DNA of 64,000 bases. It comes from Saprospiraceae bacterium. GTDB lineage: Bacteria; Bacteroidota; Bacteroidia; Chitinophagales; Saprospiraceae. Numbering within the stretch: position 1 is the stretch's first letter; every line of letters starts with the position of its first letter. The stretch lies in assembly GCA_020631235.1 (NCBI GenBank), contig JAHDHQ010000007.1, positions 1 through 64,000 of the forward strand, in the 5' to 3' direction. The notes beneath the pieces are model-generated. The model was given only the letters and a program-made list of their open reading frames with translations, was not told the origin of the DNA and did no database searches. The position numbers and the translations under genes are program-made. This document shows positions 18,339-29,100 of this stretch, one piece after another.

Positions 18339-19040
18339 ATGTTTCCGAAAGAAGAATTTAAAAAATACGCAGTAAAGCATCTGGGAATGAGTAGCCTTCA
18401 TCTAGAAGGATACATGGAAAAAGCATATGCTGCTGCTACACCAAATATAAAAGGTTTTACTCCGCAAGTGATCGAGGAACGTCAGATGAACGTTGTAGGG
18501 ATGGATGTATTCTCTCGATTGATGATGGATAGAATCATTTTCTTGGGTGTACCCATTAATGATTACGTAGCGAATGTGGTGCAAGCACAGATGTTGTTTT
18601 TAGAGTCGACCGATAATACACGAGACATCCAGATGTTTATCAATAGCCCCGGAGGAAGTGTGATTGCCGGACTAGGTATCTACGATACGATGCAGTACGT
18701 AACTCCAGACGTTGCTACGATTTGTACGGGTTTAGCTGCTTCTATGGGAGCTGTATTATTATGTGCTGGAACAAAAGGTAAAAGAACTTGTTTACACCAT
18801 AGTAGAGTGATGATACATCAGCCTTCAGGAGGTATGCAAGGACAATTTACCGATATGGAAATTTCCTATAACTTAATTAAACAATTAAGATCAGAACTCT
18901 ATCAAATCATCGCTGATCACACTGGACAAACTTTTAAAAGAATAGAAAAAGACAGTGAAAGAGATAAGTGGATGAAAGCGGTAGAAGCCAAGGAATACGG
19001 CTTAGTAGACGAAGTACTAAAACGTAAATCTAAGGGCTAA
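18339..19040 (+). CDS. clpP: ATP-dependent Clp protease proteolytic subunit
   Basis: A 233-residue serine protease subunit. The catalytic triad is visible: serine 135 in GLAASMGAVLL, histidine 160 in RVMIHQPSGG, and aspartate 209 in the EKDSERD motif, with the same 49-residue His-Asp spacing as E. coli ClpP. The MFINSPGGSV oxyanion strand is intact. An N-terminal extension of about 30-40 residues precedes the core and may be processed. It forms a tetradecamer that degrades proteins fed by ClpX, encoded 32 bases downstream. Both lie after trigger factor. Confidence 0.96.
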   Translation: MFPKEEFKKYAVKHLGMSSLHLEGYMEKAYAAATPNIKGFTPQVIEERQMNVVGMDVFSRLMMDRIIFLGVPINDYVANVVQAQMLFLESTDNTRDIQMFINSPGGSVIAGLGIYDTMQYVTPDVATICTGLAASMGAVLLCAGTKGKRTCLHHSRVMIHQPSGGMQGQFTDMEISYNLIKQLRSELYQIIADHTGQTFKRIEKDSERDKWMKAVEAKEYGLVDEVLKRKSKG

Positions 19041-19072
19041 TTAGATAGATATAACATAAAATAGACAAATTC

Positions 19073-20320
19073 GTGGCAGCAAAGAACTCAGATCAAAAAT
19101 GCTCCTTTTGTGGAAAACAAAAAGCAGATACACTTATACTCATAGCAGGTATAGATGGGCATATTTGTGAATCTTGTGTGGAACAAGCCTACGAAATTGT
19201 CGAAACAGAATTAAGCACCAAAGTCGCGCAGCCAAAAAATAAAGCTGCGCACTTTGCTTTGCCTGAAGATGTTACACCTAAAGGCATCAAAGAATATTTA
19301 GACCAATACATCATCGGTCAGCAAGATGCTAAAAAGTATTTGAGCGTAGCTGTACATAATCATTTTAAGCGCCTCAACCAGCAATCTTCGGATGATGTAG
19401 AAATAGAAAAGTCTAATATACTTTTTGTGGGAGAAACAGGAACAGGAAAAACATTATTAGCAAAAACCATTGCCAAGTTTTTAAAAGTTCCATTTGCCAT
19501 TGTCGATGCAACGGTATTTACTGAAGCAGGATATGTAGGTGAGGATGTGGAATCCATGCTCGTGCGATTACTGCAAGCTTGTGATTACAATGTAGCAGCA
19601 GCCGAACAAGGCATCGTATATATCGACGAAATAGATAAAATAGCACGGAGAGCTGATAATCCGTCCATTACCAGAGATGTATCTGGTGAAGGCGTCCAAC
19701 AAGCATTGCTGAAAGTGCTGGAAGGTGCCGTAGTTAATGTACCACCTCAAGGAGGAAGAAAGCATCCAGAACAAGCACTTATAAATATAAATACATCTAA
19801 CATTTTATTTATCTGTGGAGGAGCTTTCGCAGGTATTGAAAAAATCATCTCTAATCGTATGAATAAACAAGTCATTGGGTTTAACAATGACGAAAAAGAT
19901 ATGATAGATGATAATAATATGTTACAATATGTTAATCAGCACGATATAAAGAAGTTTGGACTTATTCCAGAGTTAATTGGGCGATTACCAGTACTCACTT
20001 ACTTAAAACCTTTGGAAAAAGAAACGCTCGTCGCCATTCTTACTCAACCCAAAAATGCGATCATCAAACAATACATAAAATTGTTTGCTATCGAAGGAGT
20101 AGAGTTGAGCTTTGATGAAGAAGTGCTGGATTTTGTAGCTGAGAAGGCCTTAGACTTTAAATTAGGAGCCAGAGGGTTACGTTCGATTATCGAAGCCATT
20201 CTCATCGACACAATGTACGAATTACCCTCACAAAAAGACATTACCAGCTTTAATGTGACTTTAGATTTTGCAAAAGCGAAATTTAGCAATGCTAAATTGC
20301 AGAAACTGAAAGTGGCCTAA
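19073..20320 (+). CDS. clpX: ATP-dependent Clp protease ATP-binding subunit ClpX
   Basis: The 415-residue AAA+ unfoldase starts at GTG 19073. It has the N-terminal C4 zinc-binding domain (CSFCGKQ and CESC, residues about 10-38), Walker A GETGTGKT, Walker [10 protein letters not shown], the GYVGEDVE pore loop, the RKH loop in GGRKHPEQ, the VIGF loop that docks on ClpP, and the sensor 2 GARGLRSI. It unfolds tagged substrates and passes them to ClpP. The Walker A second residue is E where many ClpX proteins have P (GPTGxGKT); the catalytic lysine and threonine are kept, so ATPase function should be normal. Confidence 0.96.
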   Translation: MAAKNSDQKCSFCGKQKADTLILIAGIDGHICESCVEQAYEIVETELSTKVAQPKNKAAHFALPEDVTPKGIKEYLDQYIIGQQDAKKYLSVAVHNHFKRLNQQSSDDVEIEKSNILFVGETGTGKTLLAKTIAKFLKVPFAIVDATVFTEAGYVGEDVESMLVRLLQACDYNVAAAEQGIVYIDEIDKIARRADNPSITRDVSGEGVQQALLKVLEGAVVNVPPQGGRKHPEQALININTSNILFICGGAFAGIEKIISNRMNKQVIGFNNDEKDMIDDNNMLQYVNQHDIKKFGLIPELIGRLPVLTYLKPLEKETLVAILTQPKNAIIKQYIKLFAIEGVELSFDEEVLDFVAEKALDFKLGARGLRSIIEAILIDTMYELPSQKDITSFNVTLDFAKAKFSNAKLQKLKVA

Positions 20321-20488
20321 TTGTTTATTTCTCGTTAGAACAGCATTTACATAAGGACGAAGTAGGTATTAATACATCGATTCCTTTGTATCGAATCTAG
20401 CAATACTTTACAGTCTCATAAATTCTAATAGCCTAAGAATTAAATAGGTTTTTTGGCTCCGACGCAGAGCATTGGACATAAATATAAA

Positions 20489-21100
20489 CTAAAACTGCCA
20501 ACCCACATTAAACTGAAAGAGCGTAAAACTAGGTTCAAAGTTGAAGCCGTAATTTCTGTATCTAGGCCCACTATGATTTGGGTTTTTTGATTCTGCATTG
20601 TCTATGCCAACTGTAAGTAAGTATAGTTTTGCCGAAAAAGAAATGAGATTTTTGTCTTGCCTATCCCACAAGTAAATAAACTTAGGACCCATTCTAATCG
20701 ATCCTTCTCGGATTATACTGCCAAAGGCATATGGGTGTTCAGGAGTCACATCCTGAGACGATAAAAAACCTGAGAAGAACATACCATAGGTCCAGTCATC
20801 TTCCACGTTAGCTAAATAGCGTTCTAGTTCTATAGATATTGTTTTAGAATCACTAAAGCCTTCATAAGAAAGACCTAAATATTTAAAATCCAGATTCCAA
20901 GTCTTATACTTTGCTTCATTCATTTTACCTCGTCCAAGGACAAAATGTACTGGAGAAATGTACTGATTGATTTCTGTAAAGAAACCTAATTGCACCGTAG
21001 TAAAAGAGTTAAACGTATCGTCTGCTTTATCTTGGGCAAACATGCTAGGCTGAAAAAATACTGAAATCAAAATAGATGTAAAGAAAATCCGGATTGTCAT
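20489..21100 (-). CDS. Putative outer-membrane beta-barrel protein
   Basis: A 203-residue protein with a signal peptide (IRIFFTSILISVFFQPSMFAQ). The mature part has alternating strands with many aromatic residues (FKYLGLSYEGF, WTYGMFFSGFL, FIYLWDRQ) and ends with F (FQFNVGWQF), the terminal aromatic typical of outer-membrane barrels recognised by BamA. I do not recognise a family. It stands alone, convergent with clpX; the 168-base gap between them holds only a weak hairpin near 20430-20455. Function unknown. Confidence 0.65.
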   Translation of the reverse strand: MTIRIFFTSILISVFFQPSMFAQDKADDTFNSFTTVQLGFFTEINQYISPVHFVLGRGKMNEAKYKTWNLDFKYLGLSYEGFSDSKTISIELERYLANVEDDWTYGMFFSGFLSSQDVTPEHPYAFGSIIREGSIRMGPKFIYLWDRQDKNLISFSAKLYLLTVGIDNAESKNPNHSGPRYRNYGFNFEPSFTLFQFNVGWQF

Positions 21101-21277
21101 GTGGTCCTATTATGTATGTCTAAGGTAAGTCTTGCTTGGGAATATTTAGTCAATCATAAGAAAAAATAGAAATTGAAAAACAAAAGATATATAAAGCCAC
21201 TAGCTTTTAGAAGCTTTATTTATTTTCTCATTAATATTGCGTCGAAATGTATCATTTACTCACAAATAACAATTAAA

Positions 21278-22066
21278 ATGAAGAGACTTTTACTTTTACT
21301 AGTAAGTATATTTTGTACTCAGCTAGCCATAGCACAATTAGGTACAGCACCCGACTTTATGGTGACAGATATTAATGGAGGGGAGCATCACCTTTATGAA
21401 ATCTTGGACGAAAATAAAATTGTTGTTTTAGATGTATCTACTACCTGGTGTGGTCCATGCTGGAATGTACATCAGCAGCATTTGTTGGAAGATTTGAACA
21501 CAAAGTATGGCCCTGATGGGACCGACGAAATAAGAGTGATTTTTTACGAAGCAGATGAATCAACGACCATTGATGATCTGAATGGAACAGGATCTAACAC
21601 ACAAGGCGATTGGGTAACTGGGGTAAGCTATCCTATTGTTAACGAAAATCCAGTTACTTTACCTTTAAATGTGTATGCACCCCAAGGTTATCCTACCATC
21701 AATATCATTAGACCTACAGATAGAGAAATTGTAGCCGATATGTGGGATTATTCCTTAGAAGAGATGAATGCAAAGGTGGATGAAGTACTTGCGGAAATAA
21801 CAGTATCGTCGAATCAAGATTTACTAGGTGCTGAGGAATTCAAAGCCTTTCCAAACCCAGTAGTCGGTGAGTTACAATTGACATGGAAGGATATAGATGG
21901 AATGATTAGTGTTGAGATTTTCAATGCCGTAGGACAAACCATATACGCCAGTCAAACGAACAATAATCGTTTATCGATAGATGTTTCATCGTTCGAGCAT
22001 GGAAGTTACTACGTTACTTTAAGTCAAAACAATCAGCTTATATCCAATCAACGATTTATTAAATAA
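21278..22066 (+). CDS. Secreted thioredoxin-fold protein with T9SS type A domain
   Basis: From ATG 21278 the product is 262 residues. Upstream in-frame starts would place about 35 residues before the signal peptide, and AATTAAA just before this ATG looks like a normal leader. The signal peptide MKRLLLLLVSIFCTQLAIAQ is followed by a TlpA/AhpC-TSA-like thioredoxin domain with STTWCGPCWNVHQQH, the CxxC redox pair. The last about 75 residues (FPNPVVGELQLTW…GSYYVTLS…RFIK) are a type A sorting domain, so it should be exported across the outer membrane by T9SS. A disulfide role for surface proteins is inference; cysteine-rich T9SS cargo is encoded at 283-4374. A strong terminator follows. Confidence 0.88.
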   Translation: MKRLLLLLVSIFCTQLAIAQLGTAPDFMVTDINGGEHHLYEILDENKIVVLDVSTTWCGPCWNVHQQHLLEDLNTKYGPDGTDEIRVIFYEADESTTIDDLNGTGSNTQGDWVTGVSYPIVNENPVTLPLNVYAPQGYPTINIIRPTDREIVADMWDYSLEEMNAKVDEVLAEITVSSNQDLLGAEEFKAFPNPVVGELQLTWKDIDGMISVEIFNAVGQTIYASQTNNNRLSIDVSSFEHGSYYVTLSQNNQLISNQRFIK

Positions 22067-22090
22067 GCGATTAAAATTTTAAAGAATAAT

Positions 22091-22123
22091 AAGGCGTTCC
22101 TAATCAGGAGCGCCTTTTTTTTT
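22091..22123 (+). terminator. Rho-independent terminator
   Basis: A stem of about ten base pairs (AAGGCGTTCCT with AGGAGCGCCTT, one T-G pair, loop AATC) followed by nine T residues, 24 bases after the thioredoxin-fold gene. Confidence 0.88.
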
Positions 22124-22240
22124 GAGATAACTTGTGGGAAGTCATTCAACAAAAAAAAGGAGAGATATGGACTTCAATCATTTTTTTTACCTTAGAATCA
22201 TATATCAATTTGTACTCTATTAGTAATAAATCTAATCATT

Positions 22241-22957
22241 ATGAAACAAGTAGTAATTTCTGCCATATTTCTTTTGGGTTTTGCTAGCTTGAGCATAGCT
22301 CAGCAAAGTATTCAATGGTCTGCGGGATTGGATAGGTCATATAGGATATTACGGACCGATGTAGATTCAGCACAGTTTATCATAGATAAAAGAGAAGTAG
22401 AATCTCCTAGAATCACAGGGCACTTTGGGTTCTTTTACAATAAACCCATACATAAAAAGTGGTTTTTGCGAACAGGTATAGGACTCATAACTATGGGACA
22501 TCATGGAGAAAATAGGTTTGGTTTGTTTCCAAATGGTGTATCAGCTCAATTTCAGATCAATAGTGAATATTTTTTTCTCGAAATCCCTCTAGTTCTACGC
22601 CATCAATTTATTGAGGGTCCATGGAGCCCGTTTGCGGAAATAGCTGTTAATCCGTCAATATTTTTAGTCGAAAAACGAACACAAATCTTGAATGGAAACA
22701 AAAGCAATAATTGGATAAATAATGCGGATAATGTAACCAGTACATTTAATGTATTTCAATGGAGTGCTTCGGCAGGACTCGGCATGCAATACCAACACAA
22801 TGACCAGTGGCAATTTTTTACTAAAGCGACAAGCACTGCTTTTATTACTCCTTTAGTCGATGCACCCATTAATGAGCACCCATTTTCTGTAGGAATCGAA
22901 TTGGGATGTAGAAAGATAATAGCTAATGTATATAATCAAACCAAATCAAAAATCTAA
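22241..22957 (+). CDS. PorT-like outer-membrane beta-barrel protein
   Basis: A 238-residue protein with a signal peptide (VVISAIFLLGFASLSIAQ). The mature part has the pattern of small eight-stranded outer-membrane barrels common in Bacteroidota (PorT/OMP_b-brl_2-like): ITGHFGFFYNKPIHKKWFLRTGIGLI, EYFFLEIPLVLRHQF, then WSASAGLGMQYQ and FSVGIELGCRKI. The E-I-P-L-x-L-R strand is typical of that family. It is a single gene between a terminator and the giant T9SS cargo gene. Function unknown. Confidence 0.72.
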   Translation: MKQVVISAIFLLGFASLSIAQQSIQWSAGLDRSYRILRTDVDSAQFIIDKREVESPRITGHFGFFYNKPIHKKWFLRTGIGLITMGHHGENRFGLFPNGVSAQFQINSEYFFLEIPLVLRHQFIEGPWSPFAEIAVNPSIFLVEKRTQILNGNKSNNWINNADNVTSTFNVFQWSASAGLGMQYQHNDQWQFFTKATSTAFITPLVDAPINEHPFSVGIELGCRKIIANVYNQTKSKI

Positions 22958-22970
22958 CATTTATTAGTCT

Positions 22971-23035
22971 AAAGTACCAAGTACTAAGCACTAAACTCCA
23001 AGAACTAAACAAGACAACAAATACCAAAGACTAGC
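22971..23035. repeat. Short imperfect A/C-rich repeat (AAGTACCAAGTACTAAGCAC-like)
   Basis: The stretch is made of imperfect 8-11 base units of the form AAGTACCA/AAGTACTA/AAGCACTA/AACTCCAAG. Comparable AAGTACCAAGTACTAAG repeats are scattered between genes in other Bacteroidota genomes. It lies in the 199-base gap before the giant cargo gene and appears once in this window. Confidence 0.5.
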
Positions 23036-23156
23036 AAATTTTCCCTATCTTTTCGCTGTGAAACTGCAACCAGCCCCATGCAGCTATTTTTTAATTCAAT
23101 GTATCTATATCATAAGATGCCTTGAGTTAATTAAATGAGTACTAAACAACCTTCGA

Positions 23157-26100
23157 ATGATGAGAATTGTAACAGCCTGCGTGTTTCTTTTCCTAAGCTA
23201 TATTTCTTTTGCACAGACTACAATATTAGATGATCCTACTGGTGCTTCATATACAGACATTGATGGAACACTAGGTGCAAACCCTGTGGTTGATAATTAC
23301 GATTTGGATATTTCGGATTGTACTTCCATTGAAGTCTCAATAGATTATAGTTTTAGCTTACCATGGGAAGGCAGTGGTAATATGGAAACTCCTGATGAAT
23401 GTGGAGCATGTTCTGGAGATCCCAACGATCCATTAGAAGCACCATGCGAGAATTGTTGGGATTTTATGTGGATGCAAATATTTGTCGATGGTACAGAAGA
23501 ATGTTCTGAGTTAATAGGAGATGTAGGAACAACTGATGCTGAGCAGAGTGGGACTTGGAATCCTTCACCAAAATGTGTCAATGGTGCAAGTGATGCAGAT
23601 TTTACTATTACAAACCAAAATTGGTCTGGTACCCCTCCAGTTGAAACTAATACTTTTACAAACGTTTTAGTCCTTTGCTGGGAAGCAAAACCCACTGTCA
23701 CAGCTCCACCAGCGGCTTGCGAAAGCGAAGAAATAGATTTAAATGGTTCAGTAACTAATCCTGCAGATGCAGATAGCTATAACTGGACAACAGATGGTGG
23801 CGCAATTATTACGGACCCAAGTTTGGTCAGTACCACGGCTACTGGTGCATCTGATGGTGACACTTTTACCTTGACCGTGACTGATGATAATGGTTGTACA
23901 GCATCCAGTTCGTTTACCGTAAGTTTAACGCCTGCACCTCCCATTGATGATCCGATGATCGACGAGTGTCTTTCAGATTTAGAAAATTTTGATTTAACAG
24001 AAATAGAAGGAGATGTAGGATCAGGTACAGTCACCTGGTGGGATGGACAGCCGAGTAATGGAGGCACTCAAATATTTCCTCCTCTAGATATTTCTTCGGG
24101 GAGTGGTATTGATTTATGGGTACAATTAGAAGATACTGCAACAGGTTGTCTTTCGGAAATAGAGGTTACAGTCACAGAAAGTGCAGGACCTAGTATTACC
24201 GATCCGATGATCGAAGGATGTGATAGTGAATTAATGAACTATGATCTCACTTTAGAAGATGGAAATGTGGGTACTGGCACAGTGACGTGGTGGGATGGAC
24301 AGCCAAGCAATGGAGGCACGCAGCTTTTTCCACCGGTAGATATTTCTGCCGGAAGTGGTGTTGATTTATGGGTGCAGCTTGAAGATACGGCTACAGGTTG
24401 TGTGTCAGAAATAGAAGTTACCGTTACCCAAAACCCAGGGCCTAGCATCATGGATCCCATGATTGATGGTTGTGAGGCTGAGTTAATGAATTATGATCTC
24501 ACGTTAGAAGATGGAAATGTAGGTACAGGCACCGTAACATGGTGGGATGGACAACCAAGCATGGGTGGTACTCAATTAACGCCACCTGTAGATATTTCTG
24601 CAGGTAGTGGCATAGATTTATGGGTTCAATTAGAAGATCCAGCTACAGGTTGTTTATCGGAAATACAAGTAACCATTACAGAAAATGCAGGACCGACCAT
24701 CACAGATCCGATGATCGAAGACTGCCTATCAAATCTAGAAAATTACGACCTAACTGTAGAAGATGGCAATGTAGGTACAGGCACAGTGACTTGGTGGGAT
24801 GGACAACCGAGCATGGGTGGAACTCAATTAACACCACCTGTAGATATTTCAGCGGCTAGTGGTGTTGATTTATGGGTACAGCTAGAAGACGCGGCTACGG
24901 GTTGTTTAAGCGAAATTCAAGTCACGGTAAGTGAAATTCCTGGTCCAGTCATTACGGACCCAATGATCGAAAACTGCTTGACTAATTTGCAAGATTATGA
25001 TTTAACTTCAGAAGATGGCAATGTAGGTACGGGGACAGTGACTTGGTGGAATGGACAACCAAGTATGGGAGGTGTGGAGATTACACCTGCAACCAATGTA
25101 GATATTTCTATGGCAGGAGGTATAGATTTGTGGGTGCAATTAGAAGATCCGGCGACAGGCTGTCTTTCGGAAATAGAGGTGACCGTAACAGAGGAAGATG
25201 TACCTATGGGTTGTATTTCTGGTGCTGCAGAAATTTGTGAAGGAGGATGCGGTGATTTTAATTTTAATATTTCTGGTGGTTCTGGGGATTATACGGGTTC
25301 AGTTTCTTTCTCCTTTTTAGGATTGCCTTTTGGGCCTTTTGATATTCCGATTATTGGGCTTAATTCTACTTTTACTTTGTGTTTTGATCCAGATGCTACT
25401 TTGCCGAGTTTTTCTGGTTCGACCGTTACGTTGCCTACTTGTGATCCTTTCGGGTTTAATTGTCTTGGCGAAGGTGATGTGATTACATTGACCTTAGAAG
25501 GATTAGTAGATAATGTTACTGGTTGTGACGGTATTGTAGAGCCTGCACCTTGTACGCAGGTGATTACTTTTCACGCGGCTCCTGAGGCCATGGAAGTGAC
25601 CATTGATGAGTGTGCTAATGATGCCGCCATGAATTATTTACTGAGCCTTGAAGACTTGAATGTCAGCCCTAGTGGTGAAACGGTTACTTATTTTGATGGA
25701 CAACCGAGCAATGGTGGTGTTCAAATAGGACCTACCGCAGATTTGACGGATCCAAGTTTAGAATTGTGGGCCAAGGTAGAAAATAGCTTTGGCTGTTGTT
25801 CTGAAGTTCAAATTATATTGGACCTTATGCCAGTAGCAACGGTAACCGTAGGTGGAGGGGGAGAACTTTGTCCAGGAGATTGTACAGATACTTCTCCCAC
25901 AGCCGACAACTTCACTTTTGATGTTCAAGGTGGAGTAGGACCTTTGTTTGATGTCTTTTTTGATGCGAATGGTTCTGGCTTTGTGTACCAAAATATACCC
26001 AACGGAATATCTACTTTCCAAATTTGTTTTGATGATTTAGATGGTGGCGGACCTGACATCGATAATTCAGTGGTCCCACCGTCGATAACTTTCGATACTG

Positions 26101-29100
26101 GGGGACTTATCAGTAATATTGTAGATGTTACTTCAGTGGATGATCTTGGGGCAGATTGTGATGGGATTATTCTAGAACCTTCCTTTGCAAAGTATGATCT
26201 ATTGCCTACCGCAGAAGTGGCAGAAATTGATGATCAGTTTGCCTGTGCAGATGCAAGTGGATTTGCTTGCTTTGATTTGACTGCCTTGGAGTCTGATATT
26301 GTTATCTCACCGCCTGGGTCTACGGTTTCGTGGTGGACAGGACCAGATTGTGATATTGCTATTGCGGATCCAACTAATCACTGCATTGCTGGAGATGTAT
26401 TTGTGTGCTATACTGTCGCTCACGTTTCGAGTGGTTGTGAGTCAGACCCTATTATGATTATGCTCGATTTTGAGGATGCTCCGATTTTTGATCCTATTCC
26501 AGATGTGGAGTATTGTGGGGATGATTATAACTTGCCATTCCCGACAGGTATCAATCTGACAGGCAATGAAATGTTTTTTACCGGCCCTGGAGGTACTGGC
26601 ACCTCTTACAGTCCAAATGATCTTTTTGTGCCTAGCAGTAATCCTACAACGCTCTATGTTTTTGATCCTAGCTCACCGAATTGTTCAGGCGAAATAAGTT
26701 TTGAGTTATGCATTGCTCCTCAGCCTCAAATTGTACAACCACAAGGCGAAGTGTCGGCTTGTGCTGAATATACTTTACCACCGATTGATGTTTTCAATGG
26801 AGATGGGACAACCGGGTATTTCGGCGGATCGGGCGCTACTGGAACCACCTATAGTCCAGGAACCGTCATCACTTCAGATATTACCATTTATGTGTATGCG
26901 GATAATGGTTGTGGTTGTGTGGACGAGAAAGAATTAATCATCGATATCACAGATGAGATCATTTTTGAAGTACCAGAAATTCCAGAAGCTTGTGGATTTA
27001 TTAAACTACCAGAAATTACTAATAGCACAGGAACCGCGATTTTTTCTACTTCTTCCAGTTCGGTTTCAGATCCATTCTGGTCTCCTTGTGATACTATTTT
27101 TGATACCGATGGAATAAGCACCTTATATGTTTATGATCCGAATGATACAGGATGTGTGACTAATAATGGCTTAGAGATTTTGATCAATATTGCTCCTTCT
27201 CCGATTGTCGATGCTCAAGAAGACCTTGTAGTTTGTGATTCTGTGCAGTTGTCTACGATTACGGGTATCGATTTAACAGGCAATGAAGCTTATTTCACTG
27301 GATCAAATGGGATGGGAGTTAGCTTTATGGAAGGTGACTGGATAAGTACTAATACGACATTATATATTTACGACACTAATGGGACTTGTGGTACTGAGGA
27401 TACGCTGTCGATTAGCATAGAAACCATTGATAATCCCGGGGTGGGAGATACGATTAGGATTTGTGAAGGGTTTGCTGATTTGGTGGATTTAAGTAGCTAT
27501 TTGAGTGGTGCTGATTTAGGAGGAACATGGATAGATAACTCGGGTCAAATCCTTGATTTATCTGATGCTAGCATGGTAGATCTAAGTGCACTTACCGCTC
27601 CAGGCAATTATCTTGTAGACTATGGATTTAGTAGTTTAGTTTGTGGTGATGTAAGCACATCAGTACGCATCGAAGTGTATGCTTCTCCTGTTGTCAATGT
27701 AGATCCTCTAGATCAGATATGTAGCAGTACCGATGAAGACATCATGTTGTTTGATTATATCCCTGCGTTTACTATGGGCGATTATTATACAAACAACTGG
27801 ACCGAGCTGGCGAATCCATCCTTATTTGGCATCACCGGGATGTCTAATCCAGTGGTTAATTTTATGGGTGCTCCTGCTGGTCTGTATCAATATGTATTTG
27901 AGGTCGAAAGTACCTTGGGTGATGCTTGTCCTTCTGCTTTTGATACAGTCATGATAGAGGTAATAGAACAATTAGAGGCCGGAGCTGATGTGCCGATCAC
28001 AGGCTGTGCTGGTGATGTTTTTGATTTGACATCTTTTGTGGGTACTTATGATGCTAGTTTGGGATCTTTTAATGATTTATCGAATTCTGGCGGATTATCT
28101 GGCACTGATTTTAACACAGGAAGTTTAGATCCTGATACCTATGATGTCCAGTATATAATTATGGGAGTAGGTGCTTGCGAAGCAGATACAGCATTATTAA
28201 GTATTACCGTGACTGATGTCTTAGAAGCAGGACCTGGAAATGAAATAACTGTTTGTGAAGGTACGGAAGTCGATTTAAATACTATCCTCAATGGAGGTGA
28301 TGTCGGTGGAAGTTTCATAGACAATACAACCGGAAATACGATCAGCAATCCATGGACAGCATTGAACAATACCACCTTAACTTATACCATAGGAGGAGGC
28401 TCTTGTCCAGTAGATATGGCAGAAATTACGGTGATTGTAACTCCACCGCCTACAATAAATACTATAGAACCGGCAGGTCCATTGTGTGATCAATCGTGTT
28501 TTGAATATGAAGTAAACTTGGGAGGTAGTACAGCCTATACTTTTGATATTATTATCAGTAATAATGCTGGAATATTTAGCACAGAAACCATTAATTCCAC
28601 GGGAACTTACCTGCTGACTATATGTAACTTTGATGATGTGCCAATGTTGCAAAACGATACATTGTTTGTGGATCATTCTAACTACGATGATTGGTTAATC
28701 AGCATTAATAACTTCACGAATGCAGAAGGCTGTGAAGCCACAGCATTAACTCCAGATTTTAGCTTTGAAAATTTACCTGTACTCGTGAGTGAAGTTGAGA
28801 TGAATTTATGTCCAGGTGAGAGTATTATGGTGAATGGCTCAGTGTATGATATTTCTGAGCCTACAGGTGTCGAAATCTTTGATGTAAATGGTTGTGATTC
28901 TACAGTCAGTATAAATTTGAGCTTTTTTGATCCAGCTGTTTTAGATACCGTCATTAATGCTTGCCAAGGAGACGTTGTCATGTTGGGCGGACAAACCTTT
29001 GATGAGTTCGATCTGCCGACAGGTAGTATCGACTTACCACAAGGATCGGTAAACAGTTGCGATAGTACTATAAATTATAGTTTAAATTTTGTGGAGTCGA

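Noticed and set aside
21173-21277. Upstream start of the thioredoxin-fold gene
   Set aside because: It would place 35 residues before a normal signal peptide; ATG 21278 fits the secretion signal.
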